DNA from: Pseudomonas fontis
GTDB taxonomy: Bacteria > Pseudomonadota > Gammaproteobacteria > Pseudomonadales > Pseudomonadaceae
Direction of reading: 5' to 3'
DNA: 64,000 nucleotides
NCBI RefSeq assembly: GCF_028656955.1
Contig: NZ_JAMDGY010000011.1
Span: 62,001 to 126,000 of the forward strand
The notes below the pieces were generated by a model. That model did not search any database. It saw only the letters and a program-made list of their open reading frames with translations, and was not told where the DNA came from. This document shows positions 7,606 through 20,100 of the stretch, one piece after another. Each line of letters starts with the position of its first letter. The first letter of the stretch is position 1. The position numbers and the translations under genes are program-made.

Positions 7606-9294
7606 ATGCAAACCTGGCAACAACTCTATAGCCCGCTCGGTAGTCTCGGCCTGTCCGCTCTGGCGGCAGTTATTCCCATCGTGTTCTTCTTCCTGGCATT
7701 GGCCGTGTTCCGCCTCAAGGGCCACGTCGCAGGCAGCATCACCCTGGGCCTGTCGATCCTCGTTGCAATCTTCGCCTTCCAGATGCCTGCCGACATGGCG
7801 CTCGCCGCAGCCGGCTACGGTTTTGCCTATGGCCTGTGGCCTATCGCCTGGATCATCGTTGCGGCGGTGTTCCTCTACAAACTGACGGTCAAGAGTGGCC
7901 AGTTCGAAGTGATCCGCAGCTCGGTGCTGTCGATTACCGATGACCAGCGCCTGCAAGTGCTGCTGATCGGCTTCTGCTTCGGCGCCTTCCTCGAAGGTGC
8001 CGCCGGCTTCGGCGCCCCGGTGGCGATCACCGCCGCCCTGTTGGTAGGCCTGGGCTTCAACCCGCTGTACGCCGCCGGCCTTTGCCTGATAGCCAACACC
8101 GCGCCGGTGGCCTTCGGCGCCCTGGGCATTCCGATCATCGTCGCCGGCCAGGTGACCGGTATCGACGCCTTCAAGATCGGCGCCATGACCGGCCGCCAGC
8201 TGCCACTGCTGTCGCTGTTCGTGCCGTTCTGGCTGGTGTTCATGATGGACGGCCTGCGCGGCGTCAAGGAAACCTGGCCTGCCGCCCTGGTGGCTGGCCT
8301 GAGCTTCGCCGTGACCCAGTACTTCACCTCGAACTTCATCGGCCCGGAACTGCCGGACATCACCTCGGCCCTGGCCAGCCTGATCTCCCTGACCCTGTTC
8401 CTCAAGGTCTGGCAGCCCAAGCGGGCCTTCACCGAAGCCACCGGCAGCGTTGGCGCAGCCGCCGTGAAAAGCACTGGCGGTTTCGGCCAGGTGCGCAACA
8501 TGCAGCCTTCGCCTTACAGCCTCGGCGAGATCTTCAAGGCCTGGTCGCCGTTCCTGATCCTCACCGTGCTGGTCACCATCTGGACCCTGAAACCGTTCAA
8601 GGCGATGTTCGCCGCCGGCGGCTCGATGTACAGCTGGGTGTTCAACTTCGCCATCCCACACCTTGATCAACTGGTCATCAAGACCGCGCCAATCGTTGCC
8701 GCGCCAACTGCCATCCCGGCCGTGTTCAAGCTCGACCCGATTTCGGCCACCGGCACCGCGATCTTCTTCTCCGCGCTGATCTCGATGCTGGTACTGAAGA
8801 TCAACTTCAAAACTGGTCTGACCACTTTCAAAGAAACGTTCTACGAGCTGCGCTGGCCTATCCTGTCGATCGGCATGGTGCTGGCCTTCGCCTTCGTCAC
8901 CAACTACTCGGGCATGTCCTCGACCATGGCCCTGGTTTTGGCGGGCACTGGCGCGGCGTTCCCGTTCTTCTCGCCGTTCCTCGGCTGGCTGGGCGTGTTC
9001 CTGACCGGTTCCGACACCTCGTCCAACGCGCTGTTCAGCTCGCTGCAAGCCACCACTGCGCACCAGATCGGAGTCAACGACACCTTGCTGGTGGCGGCGA
9101 ACACCAGCGGCGGCGTGACCGGCAAGATGATCTCGCCACAATCGATCGCCGTGGCCTGCGCCGCTACCGGCCTGGTAGGCAAAGAGTCCGACCTGTTCCG
9201 CTTCACCCTCAAGCACAGCCTGTTCTTTGCCACCATCGTCGGCCTGATCACCCTGGTCCAGGCGTACTGGCTGACCGGCATGCTGGTGCACTGA
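7606..9294 (+). CDS. lldP: L-lactate permease LldP
   Basis: This 562-aa inner-membrane protein is a LctP-family lactate/proton symporter of typical length (about 12-14 hydrophobic segments). Diagnostic motifs include [12 protein letters not shown] (near residue 130), [15 protein letters not shown], and the C-terminal [17 protein letters not shown] and [19 protein letters not shown]. It is the first gene of the lactate operon, followed after 141 bp by lutA; two hairpins in that gap may process or stabilise the message. The ATG at 7606 has AGGGG 9 bp upstream. LctP members can also carry glycolate. Confidence 0.95.
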   Translation: MQTWQQLYSPLGSLGLSALAAVIPIVFFFLALAVFRLKGHVAGSITLGLSILVAIFAFQMPADMALAAAGYGFAYGLWPIAWIIVAAVFLYKLTVKSGQFEVIRSSVLSITDDQRLQVLLIGFCFGAFLEGAAGFGAPVAITAALLVGLGFNPLYAAGLCLIANTAPVAFGALGIPIIVAGQVTGIDAFKIGAMTGRQLPLLSLFVPFWLVFMMDGLRGVKETWPAALVAGLSFAVTQYFTSNFIGPELPDITSALASLISLTLFLKVWQPKRAFTEATGSVGAAAVKSTGGFGQVRNMQPSPYSLGEIFKAWSPFLILTVLVTIWTLKPFKAMFAAGGSMYSWVFNFAIPHLDQLVIKTAPIVAAPTAIPAVFKLDPISATGTAIFFSALISMLVLKINFKTGLTTFKETFYELRWPILSIGMVLAFAFVTNYSGMSSTMALVLAGTGAAFPFFSPFLGWLGVFLTGSDTSSNALFSSLQATTAHQIGVNDTLLVAANTSGGVTGKMISPQSIAVACAATGLVGKESDLFRFTLKHSLFFATIVGLITLVQAYWLTGMLVH

Positions 9295-9314
9295 TCTAGT
9301 CTGCAATAAACCGC

Positions 9315-9332
9315 GCGCCGGACCACCGGCGC
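9315..9332 (+). other. Hairpin 1 in the lldP-lutA intergenic region
   Basis: A 7-bp GC-rich stem GCGCCGG / CCGGCGC with loop ACCA starts 20 bp after the lldP stop. No U-tract follows, so it is more likely to protect or process mRNA than to terminate it. Confidence 0.5.
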
Positions 9333-9360
9333 ACGCTGTTCAATAACCCGGTCTGCAAGG

Positions 9361-9393
9361 CTGGCGAAAGCTTCACCCGATACCTTTCGCCAG
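9361..9393 (+). other. Hairpin 2 in the lldP-lutA intergenic region
   Basis: A 10-bp perfect stem CTGGCGAAAG / CTTTCGCCAG encloses a 13-nt loop, 42 bp before the lutA ATG. It forms a pair with the preceding hairpin. Confidence 0.5.
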
Positions 9394-9435
9394 GCTTGAT
9401 GGACGGATAACCGGGCCCACCCGGAGACACGCCTG

Positions 9436-10260
9436 ATGAGCGAGCTGTTCTACAACGCCGTGCCCAACGCCACCCGCGTCGCACCGCCACTGCCCCAACC
9501 GCGGATTTATCCGCCAGTGAAACCGGCAAAGGTCTACCTCTTCGGGACCTGCGTACTCGACCTGTTCTACCCCGAAGCCGGGATGGACGCGATTCGCCTG
9601 CTGGAACGCGAAGGTATTCGCGTCGAGTTTCCCCAGGGGCAAAGTTGCTGCGGCCAGCCGGCGTACACCAGCGGCTACACCGAGCAGGCCCGTGACGTAG
9701 CGCGCGCGCAATTGGCGCTGTTTGCCGGTGAGTACCCGGTGGTTGTGCCTTCCGGCTCGTGTGCCGGGATGATTCGCGAACATTACGCCGACTTGTTCAA
9801 GGACGAGCCGGCAACCCTGCAACAGGTCCAGGCCCTGGCCGAACGGACCTTCGAGCTGGCCGAGTTCCTGCTCAACGTGTGCAAGGTGCAACTGAACGAC
9901 AGTGGCAACCCGGTCAAGATCGCCCTGCACACCTCGTGCTCGGCACGCCGGGAAATGAATACCCATGTGCACGGGCGTGCCTTGCTGGCACAACTGGGCA
10001 ATGTGGAACGAGTCGAACACGACCATGAAAGCGAATGTTGTGGCTTTGGCGGGACCTTCAGCGTCCGTATGCCAGACATCAGCGGCGCGATGGTTGCAGA
10101 CAAGACCCGCTCCCTGAAGGATTCCGGTGCCCATCAGGTGGTGAGCGCCGACTGCGGTTGCCTGATGAACATCAATGGCGCCCTGGAAAAACAGCACGAA
10201 GCATTGCGCGGGCAACACCTGGCAAGCTTCCTCTGGCAGCGCACCGGGGGTGGCCAATGA
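9436..10260 (+). CDS. lutA: L-lactate oxidation subunit LutA (LldE/YkgE), Fe-S protein
   Basis: This 274-aa protein has two cysteine-rich CCG domains, seen as SCCGQPAYTSGY near residue 70 and ECCGFGGTFSVRMPDIS near residue 200, plus the HTSCSARREMNTH segment. It is the heterodisulfide-reductase-like subunit of the LutABC (LldEFG, YkgEFG) complex, which oxidises L-lactate to pyruvate in the cytoplasm or at the membrane. Its stop overlaps the lutB start (ATGA), showing translational coupling. The family assignment is firm; the exact electron acceptor is not known from sequence. Confidence 0.93.
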   Translation: MSELFYNAVPNATRVAPPLPQPRIYPPVKPAKVYLFGTCVLDLFYPEAGMDAIRLLEREGIRVEFPQGQSCCGQPAYTSGYTEQARDVARAQLALFAGEYPVVVPSGSCAGMIREHYADLFKDEPATLQQVQALAERTFELAEFLLNVCKVQLNDSGNPVKIALHTSCSARREMNTHVHGRALLAQLGNVERVEHDHESECCGFGGTFSVRMPDISGAMVADKTRSLKDSGAHQVVSADCGCLMNINGALEKQHEALRGQHLASFLWQRTGGGQ

Positions 10261-11711
10261 GCTCTCCGGCGCTGATTCCGACCGTCGCGGTCGAAGAGGA
10301 TTTTCGCGCTCGGGCCCACACGGCCCTGGGCGACAAGCAACTGCGCAACAACTTTCGCAGTGCCATGGATTCGCTGATGACCAAGCGCGCCGTGGCATTC
10401 AGCGATGCGCACGAACGTGAGCACCTGCGCGCACTGGGTAACGCCATTCGCGCACGTGCTTTATCCAAGCTGCCCGACTTGCTCGAGCGGCTGGAACAGA
10501 ACCTGACTCGCAACGGTGTGAAGGTACACTGGGCGGAAACGGTGGACGAGGCCAATGGCATCGTCCTCTCGATCATCCGGGCTCACGAGGCGCGGCAAGT
10601 GATCAAGGGCAAATCGATGGTCAGCGAAGAGATGGAGATGAACCATGTCCTCGCTGAACAGGGTATTGAATGCCTGGAATCGGACATGGGCGAGTTCATC
10701 GTCCAGCTCGACCACGAGAAGCCTTCTCATATAATTATGCCGGCAATCCACAAGAACGCCGGCCAGGTCGCGTCCTTGTTCCACGACAAACTTGGCGTGG
10801 AGTACACCAAGGACGTTGACCAACTCATCCAGATCGGTCGCCGCGTGCTGCGCGAAAAATTCTTCGAGGCCGATGTCGGTGTCTCCGGGGTGAATTTCGC
10901 CGTGGCCGAAACCGGCACCCTGCTGCTGGTGGAGAACGAAGGCAACGGCCGCATGTCCACCACCGTCCCGCCGGTGCACATTGCCGTGACCGGGATCGAG
11001 AAAGTCGTCGAGCACATGCGTGACGTGGTCCCGCTGCTGTCGCTGCTGACCCGCTCGGCGCTGGGCCAACCGATCACCACCTACGTCAACATGATCTCCG
11101 GCCCGCGTAAGCCCGAAGAACTCGATGGCCCGCAGGAAGTGCACCTGGTGTTGCTGGACAACGGCCGCAGCCAGGCGTTTGCCGACAGCGAGCTGCGCCA
11201 GACCCTCAACTGCATCCGCTGCGGCGCCTGCATGAACCACTGCCCGGTGTATACCCGCATCGGCGGGCATGCCTATGGCGAGGTCTACCCCGGCCCGATC
11301 GGCAAGATCATCACCCCGCACATGGTTGGCCTGGCCAATGTTCCCGACCACCCAAGCGCGTCGTCGTTGTGCGGTGCCTGTGGTGAGGTCTGCCCGGTGA
11401 AAATTCCGATCCCGGCGATTCTGCGACGCCTGCGCGAAGAGAACGTCAAGGCGCCAGACAGCCCTAATCAGGTGATGCGCGGCCAAGGCAGCAAGTACTC
11501 GCGCAAGGAGCGCCTGATCTGGAATTTCTGGGCACGACTGAACACCTCGCCGACGCTCTATCGCCTGTTCGGCTTCTTCGCCACCCGGCTGCGGCAATTG
11601 GTGCCCAGCAATGTCGGGCCCTGGACGCAAAACCACAGCGCACCGAAACCGGCTGCCCGCTCGCTGCATGAGCTGGCCCGCGAACACCTGGCCAAGCAGG
11701 ACCGACACTGA
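10257..11711 (+). CDS. lutB: L-lactate oxidation iron-sulfur subunit LutB (LldF/YkgF)
   Basis: This 484-aa protein combines an N-terminal LUD domain (residues about 70-290, with VSGVNFAVAETGTLLLVENEGN) and a C-terminal ferredoxin part. The ferredoxin motifs are CIRCGACMNHCP at residues 319-330 and CGACGEVCP at about 372. These two [4Fe-4S] sites should carry electrons from lactate oxidation. The ATG at 10257 overlaps the lutA stop, and the gene's stop overlaps the lutC start by one base, so lutABC is tightly coupled. A long upstream in-frame extension into lutA was rejected. Confidence 0.93.
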   Translation: MSSPALIPTVAVEEDFRARAHTALGDKQLRNNFRSAMDSLMTKRAVAFSDAHEREHLRALGNAIRARALSKLPDLLERLEQNLTRNGVKVHWAETVDEANGIVLSIIRAHEARQVIKGKSMVSEEMEMNHVLAEQGIECLESDMGEFIVQLDHEKPSHIIMPAIHKNAGQVASLFHDKLGVEYTKDVDQLIQIGRRVLREKFFEADVGVSGVNFAVAETGTLLLVENEGNGRMSTTVPPVHIAVTGIEKVVEHMRDVVPLLSLLTRSALGQPITTYVNMISGPRKPEELDGPQEVHLVLLDNGRSQAFADSELRQTLNCIRCGACMNHCPVYTRIGGHAYGEVYPGPIGKIITPHMVGLANVPDHPSASSLCGACGEVCPVKIPIPAILRRLREENVKAPDSPNQVMRGQGSKYSRKERLIWNFWARLNTSPTLYRLFGFFATRLRQLVPSNVGPWTQNHSAPKPAARSLHELAREHLAKQDRH

Positions 11712-12378
11712 TGAGCGCCAAACAGAACATCCTCGCCAAATTGCGCAAGAGCCTGGTGGGCACCACGCCGCTGGCCGACAACTTCGACGAAGCCCTGGTC
11801 ACCGAGCCCTGGAGCTACCCGCCCGAGCAGCGCATCGCCCAACTGCGCAAGCAGATGGAAGCCGTGCACACCGAGATTCACCTGAGTACTGGCGACGCCT
11901 GGCCTGCCTTGCTTGCCCGCTTGCTGCACGAGCGTCAGCTGCCTAGCCTGCTGGTTTCACCAGCGACGCCGCATGGCAAGCAACTGGCGGCGCATTGGGA
12001 CGCCAATGCAGGCCTGCCGACCCTCAAGGCCTATGATCGCCCGGTAGAGGAATGGAAAGCCGAGCTGTTCAACGACACCCCGGCCAGCCTTACCGGCACC
12101 CTGGGCGCAATCGCTTCCACCGGTAGCCTGATCGTTTGGCCGACGCCGCAAGAGCCGCGCCTGATGAGCTTGGTGCCGCCCGTGCATTTCGCCCTGCTCA
12201 AGGCCAGCGAGGTACACAACAACTTCTATGAGGTGCAGCAGAAATTCGCCTGGGCCGCCGGCATGCCGACCAATGCCCTGCTGATTTCCGGCCCGTCGAA
12301 AACCGCCGACATCGAACAGGTACTGGCTTATGGCGCCCACGGCCCGAAAGACCTGGTGCTGTTGATCCTGGAGGACCA

Positions 12379-12382
<4 letters not shown>
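11711..12382 (+). CDS. lutC: L-lactate oxidation subunit LutC (LldG/YkgG), LUD domain
   Basis: This 223-aa protein is the stand-alone LUD-domain subunit of LutABC. The core LGAIASTGSLIVWP and LMSLVPPVHFALL segments (about residues 135-175) are typical, as is the C-terminal GPSKTADIEQVLAYGAHGPK. It has no cysteine clusters of its own and completes the L-lactate dehydrogenase complex. The start shares one base with the lutB stop (TGATG), and its stop overlaps the next ATG (ATGA, 12379). Confidence 0.92.
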
Positions 12383-15189
<2,807 letters not shown>

Positions 15190-15191
15190 AG

Positions 15192-15235
15192 GCATCGCGG
15201 GCCCAGCCCGTTCGAACGGGCTGGGCCCGCGATGC
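15192..15235. repeat. Perfect 44-bp palindrome after the lactate operon
   Basis: Each 22-nt half is the exact reverse complement of the other; the centre is TTCGAA and the outer ends are GCATCGCGGGCCC. It begins 3 bp after the dldII stop. It can fold into a very stable hairpin and may act as a terminator, although no T run follows on either strand. Confidence 0.9.
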
Positions 15236-15335
15236 GGCTGCCGTCGATCACGGGGGCTGAACCCCTGGCAAGCGAGACAGTCCATCTCGATAGGCCTACC
15301 CATTTCCCGAGGCCTTCCCAGCCAAGGAGATTCAC

Positions 15336-15611
15336 ATGAAGCGTACTGCGATTTCCGGACTGTTCCTTGCCAGCACCCTGCTTGCCTCCCCTGTATTCGC
15401 GGCCGAAGACCTGTGTGCCAGCAACCTGCAGAAGATCAACGACAACATGCCCGCGGCGCAGGTCTCTAATTCCGAGAGCCTTGATGATTCGCTCGAAGTA
15501 CGACTGGAAAAAGCCAAGGCAGCCCAGGCCACCGGCGACACCAAGGAGTGCGTGGCCATCACCAGCAAGATCATCAGCCGAATGGAAAAAACCGAAAAAG
15601 GCGGGCAGTAA
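15336..15611 (+). CDS. Small secreted protein of unknown function
   Basis: This 91-aa product has a clear Sec signal peptide (MKRTAISGLFLASTLLASPVFA, cleavage after AFA-like residues near 22-23), leaving a 68-residue mature protein. The mature part has two cysteines (in EDLCASN and TKECVAI), which could form a disulfide, and is helical and charged. An optimal AGGAGA ribosome site lies 8 bp before the ATG. It sits between the lactate operon palindrome and ssrA. I do not recognise a named family. The signal peptide, good ribosome site and normal codon use support a real periplasmic protein. Confidence 0.8.
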   Translation: MKRTAISGLFLASTLLASPVFAAEDLCASNLQKINDNMPAAQVSNSESLDDSLEVRLEKAKAAQATGDTKECVAITSKIISRMEKTEKGGQ

Positions 15612-15641
15612 CGCGCACAGGCCGGGCAACAGGGCCAGCTG

Positions 15642-15670
15642 TCGACGTCGCCCGGCCGATGGCGTATACT
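15642..15670 (+). promoter_or_regulatory. Candidate promoter of ssrA
   Basis: TCGACG (15642-15647) and TATACT (15665-15670) are separated by 17 bp. A start near 15677 would give a precursor about 38 nt longer than mature tmRNA, fitting 5' processing by RNase P. Confidence 0.5.
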
Positions 15671-15714
15671 CCGACCCAAGCGCTCGAAAGAACGCTTGAT
15701 CTAGAGCAAAAAAT

Positions 15715-16106
15715 GGGGCCGTTTAGGATTCGACGCCGGTCGCGAAACTCTAGGTGCATGCCGAGTTGGTAACAGAACTCGTAAATCCACTGTTGCAACT
15801 TTCTATAGTTGCCAATGACGAAAACTACGAGGGTTACGCTCTCGCTGCGTAAGCAGCTGAGCCCGCTCTCCTGGTAGCTTCGGCTCCAGCAATCATCAGG
15901 GGATGCCTGTAAACCCAAAATGATTGTCATACAGAACAGGATCGCCGCGTAGTACGTTGTGGACGAAGTGGCTAAAACTTACACAACTCGTCCAAAGCAC
16001 CCTGCCCGTCGGGCGGCTGCGGATTAACTCAATAGACACGGCTAAGCATGTAGGACCGACAGCGGAGTACTGGCGGACGGGGGTTCAAATCCCCCCGGTT
16101 CCACCA
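15715..16106 (+). ncRNA. ssrA: Transfer-messenger RNA (tmRNA, SsrA)
   Basis: tmRNA rescues stalled ribosomes with SmpB. The 5' end GGGGCCGUUUAGGAUUCGACG and the 3' end GGUUCAAAUCCCCCCGGUUCCACCA form the alanine-type acceptor stem (GGGGCCG with CGGUUCC) and a T arm, with CCA encoded. The tag reading frame runs from the resume codon GCC at 15811 to UAA ending at 15852 and encodes ANDENYEGYALAA, ending in the expected protease-recognised ALAA. The mature RNA is 392 nt. A strong terminator follows. Confidence 0.97.
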
Positions 16107-16126
16107 AATTCAGCAAAAACGAATCA

Positions 16127-16157
16127 GGCACTTGGGGCTAACCCAAGTGCCTTTTTT
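16127..16157 (+). terminator. Rho-independent terminator of ssrA
   Basis: The stem GGCACTTGGG / CCCAAGTGCC with a 5-nt loop is followed by T6, 21 nt after the encoded CCA of tmRNA. Confidence 0.93.
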
Positions 16158-16286
16158 GTGCCCGCAAGCAATCCGTCCGCCTCCTCCAAACCCCGATTGC
16201 CAACGCCTCGATTCCCCGCTACTTTCGCTGTCTTGATGCCTCGGCACACCGGCCCTTTCTTGCAACAGAACCTCAGTAGGTAATGG

Positions 16287-17066
16287 ATGAAAGTCTGCAA
16301 TACACACCGAGAAACGTTCTATCACGTACTCAACGCGGTGTTCACCGCCTACGGCAAGCAGCCCGTCATTGCGGAGCTGGGTGTACTGCGGGGCGAGAAC
16401 GCACTGAAGCTGTACAACGCCCTGTCACCAGAGAAGATGGTGCTGATCGACAGCTGGAGCCCTGCCGCGAACGAAGACTACAGCCCATTCGACCAGCTTC
16501 CACCCTGGGTCGACCCGGTCGACAAGTACGCCTACTACTATGGCGGCCCGCTGCACGAGCAGGAAACCTTCGACAAGCTGTACCAGGAATGCGCAGATCG
16601 CTTTGCTGACAAGGACAACGTCAGCATCATTCGCGCCGATACCATCAGCGCCATCGACGCCATCCAGCCACGCACCGGCATCGAGAAGTTCGACGTGGTC
16701 TACATCGACGCCAGCCACCAGTACGAGTTCATCCTGCGTGACCTGATGTACTACCAGGACCTGGTGGGCCCCGACGGCTTCATGCTGCTCAACGACTGCT
16801 GCCACAGCCTGAATGGCACCAAGCAGAACCTCGGCGTGCTAGAAGCCTTGAGCAGCTTCCTCAAACGCTCGGACTTCATCCCGCTGGCCATGACCAACAC
16901 CGATTGGTCGGACGTCATCCTGGTGCGCAAGAATTCGATCATGGTGCAGATGGTCGACATCGCCCTGACCAACTCCGATATCCCGTTCGTGGAGATCCCG
17001 CACCAGCTGATTTCGGCAGCCAAGGTCGTCTACGGCAGCCAGCGCCACAACATCAGCTTCAACTGA
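16287..17066 (+). CDS. Class I SAM-dependent methyltransferase (Methyltransf_24 type)
   Basis: This 259-aa protein is a Rossmann-fold methyltransferase. The glycine-rich motif I is IAELGVLRGENALKL (residues about 28-42), motif II is VLIDSW, and the acidic motif DVVYIDASHQYEFILRDL is near residue 135. It resembles the stand-alone methyltransferases linked to sugar or cell-surface modification, but the substrate cannot be told from sequence. The ATG at 16287 follows AGTAGG; an out-of-frame ATG lies 4 bp earlier. It is monocistronic, between the ssrA terminator and its own terminator at 17086. Confidence 0.85.
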   Translation: MKVCNTHRETFYHVLNAVFTAYGKQPVIAELGVLRGENALKLYNALSPEKMVLIDSWSPAANEDYSPFDQLPPWVDPVDKYAYYYGGPLHEQETFDKLYQECADRFADKDNVSIIRADTISAIDAIQPRTGIEKFDVVYIDASHQYEFILRDLMYYQDLVGPDGFMLLNDCCHSLNGTKQNLGVLEALSSFLKRSDFIPLAMTNTDWSDVILVRKNSIMVQMVDIALTNSDIPFVEIPHQLISAAKVVYGSQRHNISFN

Positions 17067-17085
17067 TCCGGGCCATCGCCCAAGA

Positions 17086-17111
17086 AAAAGCCCCGACCAT
17101 TCGGGGCTTTT
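17086..17111. terminator. Bidirectional terminator, methyltransferase / ydiJ
   Basis: The stem AAAAGCCCCGA / TCGGGGCTTTT has loop CCAT and sits between two convergent genes. Its A and T tracts suit both directions. Confidence 0.9.
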
Positions 17112-17128
17112 CCATTTAGCGCTCAGGG

Positions 17129-20100
17129 TTAGCGCTTGGCGTACTGCAGCACCACTTCCAGCGGGTGACGCAGTTGTCGGTCGGCCATGCGCTTGACCTG
17201 GCTACGGCAGGAATACCCGGTCGCCAGCGCCTCGCCATCCTTGTCCAGCTTGGTCGCCCAGGACTGTTCGAAAATGGTCTTCGAGGTTTCCTGATTACGT
17301 GCCTCGTGCCCGTAGGTACCCGACATGCCGCAGCACCCGGTCGCCTCTGTGGATAACTTCAGCCCCAAACGAGCGAACACCTGCTCCCATTGACGGGTGC
17401 TGGCCGGCACGTTGGTTTTTTCCGTGCAGTGGGCCATCAAACGGAACGTGCCTTCAACCGAACCGGACTGCTCCGGCAGCACGTCCATCAACCACTCCTG
17501 CGGCAGGGCAACGTTCGGCGCCGCGTTCAGGCCCGGGACTTTCTGGTATTCCTGGCGATACACCAGCGTCATTGCCGGATCCAGGCCCACCAACGGTACC
17601 CCGCACTCATCCAGCGCCTTGAGCTGACTGGCATTGCGAATCGCGGCCTTGGCGAATGCACCCAGGAAGCCCTGCACATGCAACGGTTTGCCATTGGCGC
17701 TGTAAGGCGCCAGGAACACCCGGTGCCCCAGTTGATAAGCCAACTCGATGAACGAAGCCAGCAATGGCGTTTCGAAGTAGCGGGTGAAGGCATCCTGCAC
17801 CAGCACGATGCTGCGCTCGCGCTGCGCCGGGGTCAGCTTGCGCAGTGCCGCCACGCTGGCCGGCTTGACGTTGCAACGGGCCAGCGTGGCCTGCAGGTTG
17901 AAGCGGCTGATCAGCGGGCTGTCGAGCATGCCGACATGCTGCGCCAGCAACCCGCTGACCCACTTCGAGCCCATCACCGCGTTGTACAAACCGGGCGCGT
18001 AGGCCATGTAGGGAATGGTGAACTCCAGGGAGCCGATCAGGTAATCGCGCATTGGCCGCTGATAGCGCCCGTGATACAGCTCAAGGAAGCGCGAGCGGAA
18101 CTCCGGCACATTGACCTTGATCGGGCATTGCCCGGCGCACGATTTGCAGGCCAGGCAACCCGCCATGGCGTCGTACACCTCATGGGAGAAGTCCGCCTCC
18201 CCCCGCTCGCGCGATTGGTTGTTGCGCAGCCGCGCCGGCAGCCCCTTGAGCCATGAGGTTTTCTTGCGCGCTGCCTCCAGTACATCGATGCTGGCCGCCC
18301 CCTGTAAACGCAGCCATTCACGAATCAGCGAGGCACGCCCCTTGGGTGAATGCTGACGCTCGCGGGTGGCTTTCCAGGAGGGGCACATCGCGTCATTGGG
18401 GTCGAAGTTGTAGCAGGCGCCGTTGCCGTTGCAATGCACGGCGCTGCCGAAGCTCTGCCAGACACGCTCGTCGATCTGCCGGTCGTAATCGCCGCGCAAG
18501 TCGACTTCGTTGACCTTGAGCAGCCCTTCGGGGCTGTTCGGTGGGGTGCAGATCTTGCCTGGGTTGAGCTGGTTATGCGGGTCGAAAGCGCCTTTCAAGG
18601 CCTGCAACGACGGGTACAACTCACCGAAATACTCCGGCACGTATTCCGAGCGCAAGCCCTTGCCGTGCTCGCCCCACAACAGGCCGCCGTAGCGCAGGGT
18701 CAACGCCGCCACGGCATCCGAAATCGGCTTGACCAGCGCGGCCTGGGCCGGGTCCTTCATGTCCAGCGCCGGGCGCACGTGCAGCACCCCGGCGTCGACG
18801 TGGCCAAACATGCCGTAGGCCAGGCCGTAGCTGTCCAGCAGTGCGCGGAACTCGGCGATATAGTCGGCCAGGCGGTCCGGCGGCACGGCGGTGTCTTCCA
18901 CGAATGGCTGCGGGCGCACTTCACCCTCGACGTTGCCGAGCAAGCCCACCGAACGCTTGCGCATGGTGTAGACGCGGGTCACCGCCTCGCCGCCCTCGGC
19001 CAGGGTATGGCCCAGGCGCTCAATGCCGGTATCGCCCTGCAAATGTTCGACGAAGGCCTGCACCCGGGCGCTCACCTCGGCCCGGGTATCGCCGCTGAAT
19101 TCCACCAGGTTGATGCCCAGCGTCGGGCGATCCGGGTCCGCCGGAAAATACTCGGCGACGCTGTGCCAGACGATGTCCTTCATCGCCAGCATCAGCACCT
19201 TGGAGTCGACTGTCTCGATCGACAGCGGCTTGTGCGCCAGCAATGCATTGGCATCACGCAAGGCATCCATGAAGCTGCTGTAGCGCACGTTGACCAGCAC
19301 CGAGTATTTCGGAATCGGCAGCACGTTCAGCTTGGCTTCCACCACATAACCCAGCGAGCCCTCTGCGCCACACAGCACGCTATTGAGGTTGAAGCGCCCC
19401 TGCTCATCGCGCAGGTGCGCCAGGTCGTAGCCGGTCAGGCAACGGTTGAGCTTGGGGAAGGTTGACTCGATCAGCTCAGCCTGGGTTTCCTGGATCTGCC
19501 GCGCCATGCGGTAGACCTCGGCAACCCGCCCCGGCCCGGCACAGGCCTGCGCCAGCGCCTGGTCATCGATGGGCAGGCTGTGCAGGCGCTCGCCGCCCAG
19601 CAACACGCTGTGCAGTTCGAGCACATGGTCGCGGGTCTTGCCGTAGGTGCAACTGCCCTGCCCGCTGGCGTCGGTATTGATCATCCCGCCGACCGTGGCA
19701 CGGTTGGAGGTGGACAGCTCCGGAGCGAAGAACAACCCATGGGGTTTCAGCGCCGCGTTGAGCTGATCCTTGACCACCCCCGCCTGGACACGCACCCAGC
19801 GCTCCTCGACGTTGATCTCAAGGATGTTGTTCATGTGCCGGGACAGGTCGACCACGATGCCGTCGGTCAGCGACTGGCCGTTGGTGCCGGTGCCGCCGCC
19901 GCGTGGCGTCAGCTTGATCTGGCGAAAACGCGGCTCGGCCATCAAGGCGGCGACCTGCGCGACATCGTCCGCGTCCAGCGGGAACACCGCCGCCTGGGGC
20001 AGGCGCTGGTAGATGGAATTGTCCGTCGCCAGCACCGTACGGGTGGCGTAGTCGGCACTGAATTGCCCACGAAAGCCCTTGGCGCGCAGTGCGTCGAGGA

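Noticed and set aside
7552..9306. 584-codon minus-strand frame opposite lldP
   Set aside because: lldP is unmistakable on the plus strand; the reverse frame is Gly/Gln/His/Glu-rich antisense noise.
16100..16290. Prophage or island integration at the 3' end of ssrA
   Set aside because: ssrA is a common attachment site, but it is followed by its own terminator and a methyltransferase gene of normal composition; no integrase or direct repeat of the ssrA end was seen.
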